From Bdellovibrionales bacterium (GTDB taxonomy: Bacteria > Bdellovibrionota > UBA2361 > JAGRAS01): DNA of 5,970 nucleotides. The position numbers were made by a program, and so were the translations under genes. Of this stretch, positions 5,946-5,970 are shown piece by piece (the stretch's first letter is position 1; each line of letters begins with the position of its first letter). The stretch spans positions 1-5,970 of the forward strand of contig JAGRAS010000113.1 of NCBI GenBank assembly GCA_020434465.1, read 5' to 3'. Under the pieces are notes generated by a model. It was not told the origin of the DNA. It searched no databases and saw only the letters and a list, made by a program, of their open reading frames with translations.

Positions 5946-5970
5946 GGGTTGCTCTATAGCGTAGAAACCC
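5946..5970. repeat. Second hairpin at the window edge
   Basis: GGGTT + TCTA (5946-5950 and 5953-5956, with a GC bulge) pairs with TAGAAACCC (5962-5970) around a five-base loop. The G run starts at 5943, so the stem may extend beyond the window. It lies only six bases after the larger inverted repeat, which suggests both belong to one structured element. Confidence 0.45.

Larger units (their letters stand above)
5742..5970. other. Structured noncoding region at right end
   Basis: These 229 bases contain the upstream region of the minus-strand GT4 gene, promoter-like pairs facing both ways, a long imperfect inverted repeat (5882-5939) and a second hairpin that runs into the window edge (5946-5970). 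No ORF of normal gene length is present on either strand. The base composition shifts from AT-rich on the left to G-rich around 5937-5950. Confidence 0.6.

Overview
The window is AT-rich (mid-30s % G+C by eye) and densely coding. Its six genes point to a Gram-negative-type bacterium: one product has a classical lipobox and another a signal peptide with an A-X-A-like cleavage site. The lineage cannot be fixed from the sequence. The lipoprotein resembles the proteobacterial Bor family. The membrane protein belongs to a sporadically distributed family (TIGR03663/Agl23-like) best known from archaea, Chloroflexi and scattered bacteria. An uncultivated or deltaproteobacteria-like lineage would fit, but that is inference.

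Layout. (1) 1-607, +: C-terminal part of an acyl-CoA dehydrogenase whose start lies outside the window. (2) 611-2098, +: a polytopic GT-C-like membrane protein of the Agl23/TIGR03663 family, starting three bases after the dehydrogenase stop. (3) 2192-3090, +: a two-gene unit, two bases apart, encoding a small Bor-like lipoprotein and a secreted protein with a Met/Gln-rich middle section. (4) 3091-3307: an AT-rich intergenic gap with only weak promoter-like signals. (5) 3308-4672, +: a family 2 glycosyltransferase fused to about six tetratricopeptide repeats. (6) 4674-5741, -: a GT4-type glycosyltransferase, convergent with gene 5, with one base between the stop codons. (7) 5742-5970: noncoding DNA with a long imperfect inverted repeat, a second hairpin at the right edge and a possible 15-codon leader ORF.

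How the genes may work together. Three of the six genes (Agl23-like, GT2-TPR, GT4) are glycan-assembly proteins and two more are exported envelope proteins. The simplest reading is the edge of an envelope glycan or glycoprotein locus: soluble GT2 and GT4 enzymes would build a glycan on the cytoplasmic side, and the Agl23-like protein would act on a lipid-linked sugar at the membrane. The acyl-CoA dehydrogenase is a metabolic outlier probably co-transcribed with the Agl23-like gene. No gene here is beyond family-level recognition except the 196-residue secreted protein. No mobile element, CRISPR array, tRNA or rRNA was seen. The least explained DNA is the structured segment at the right end.
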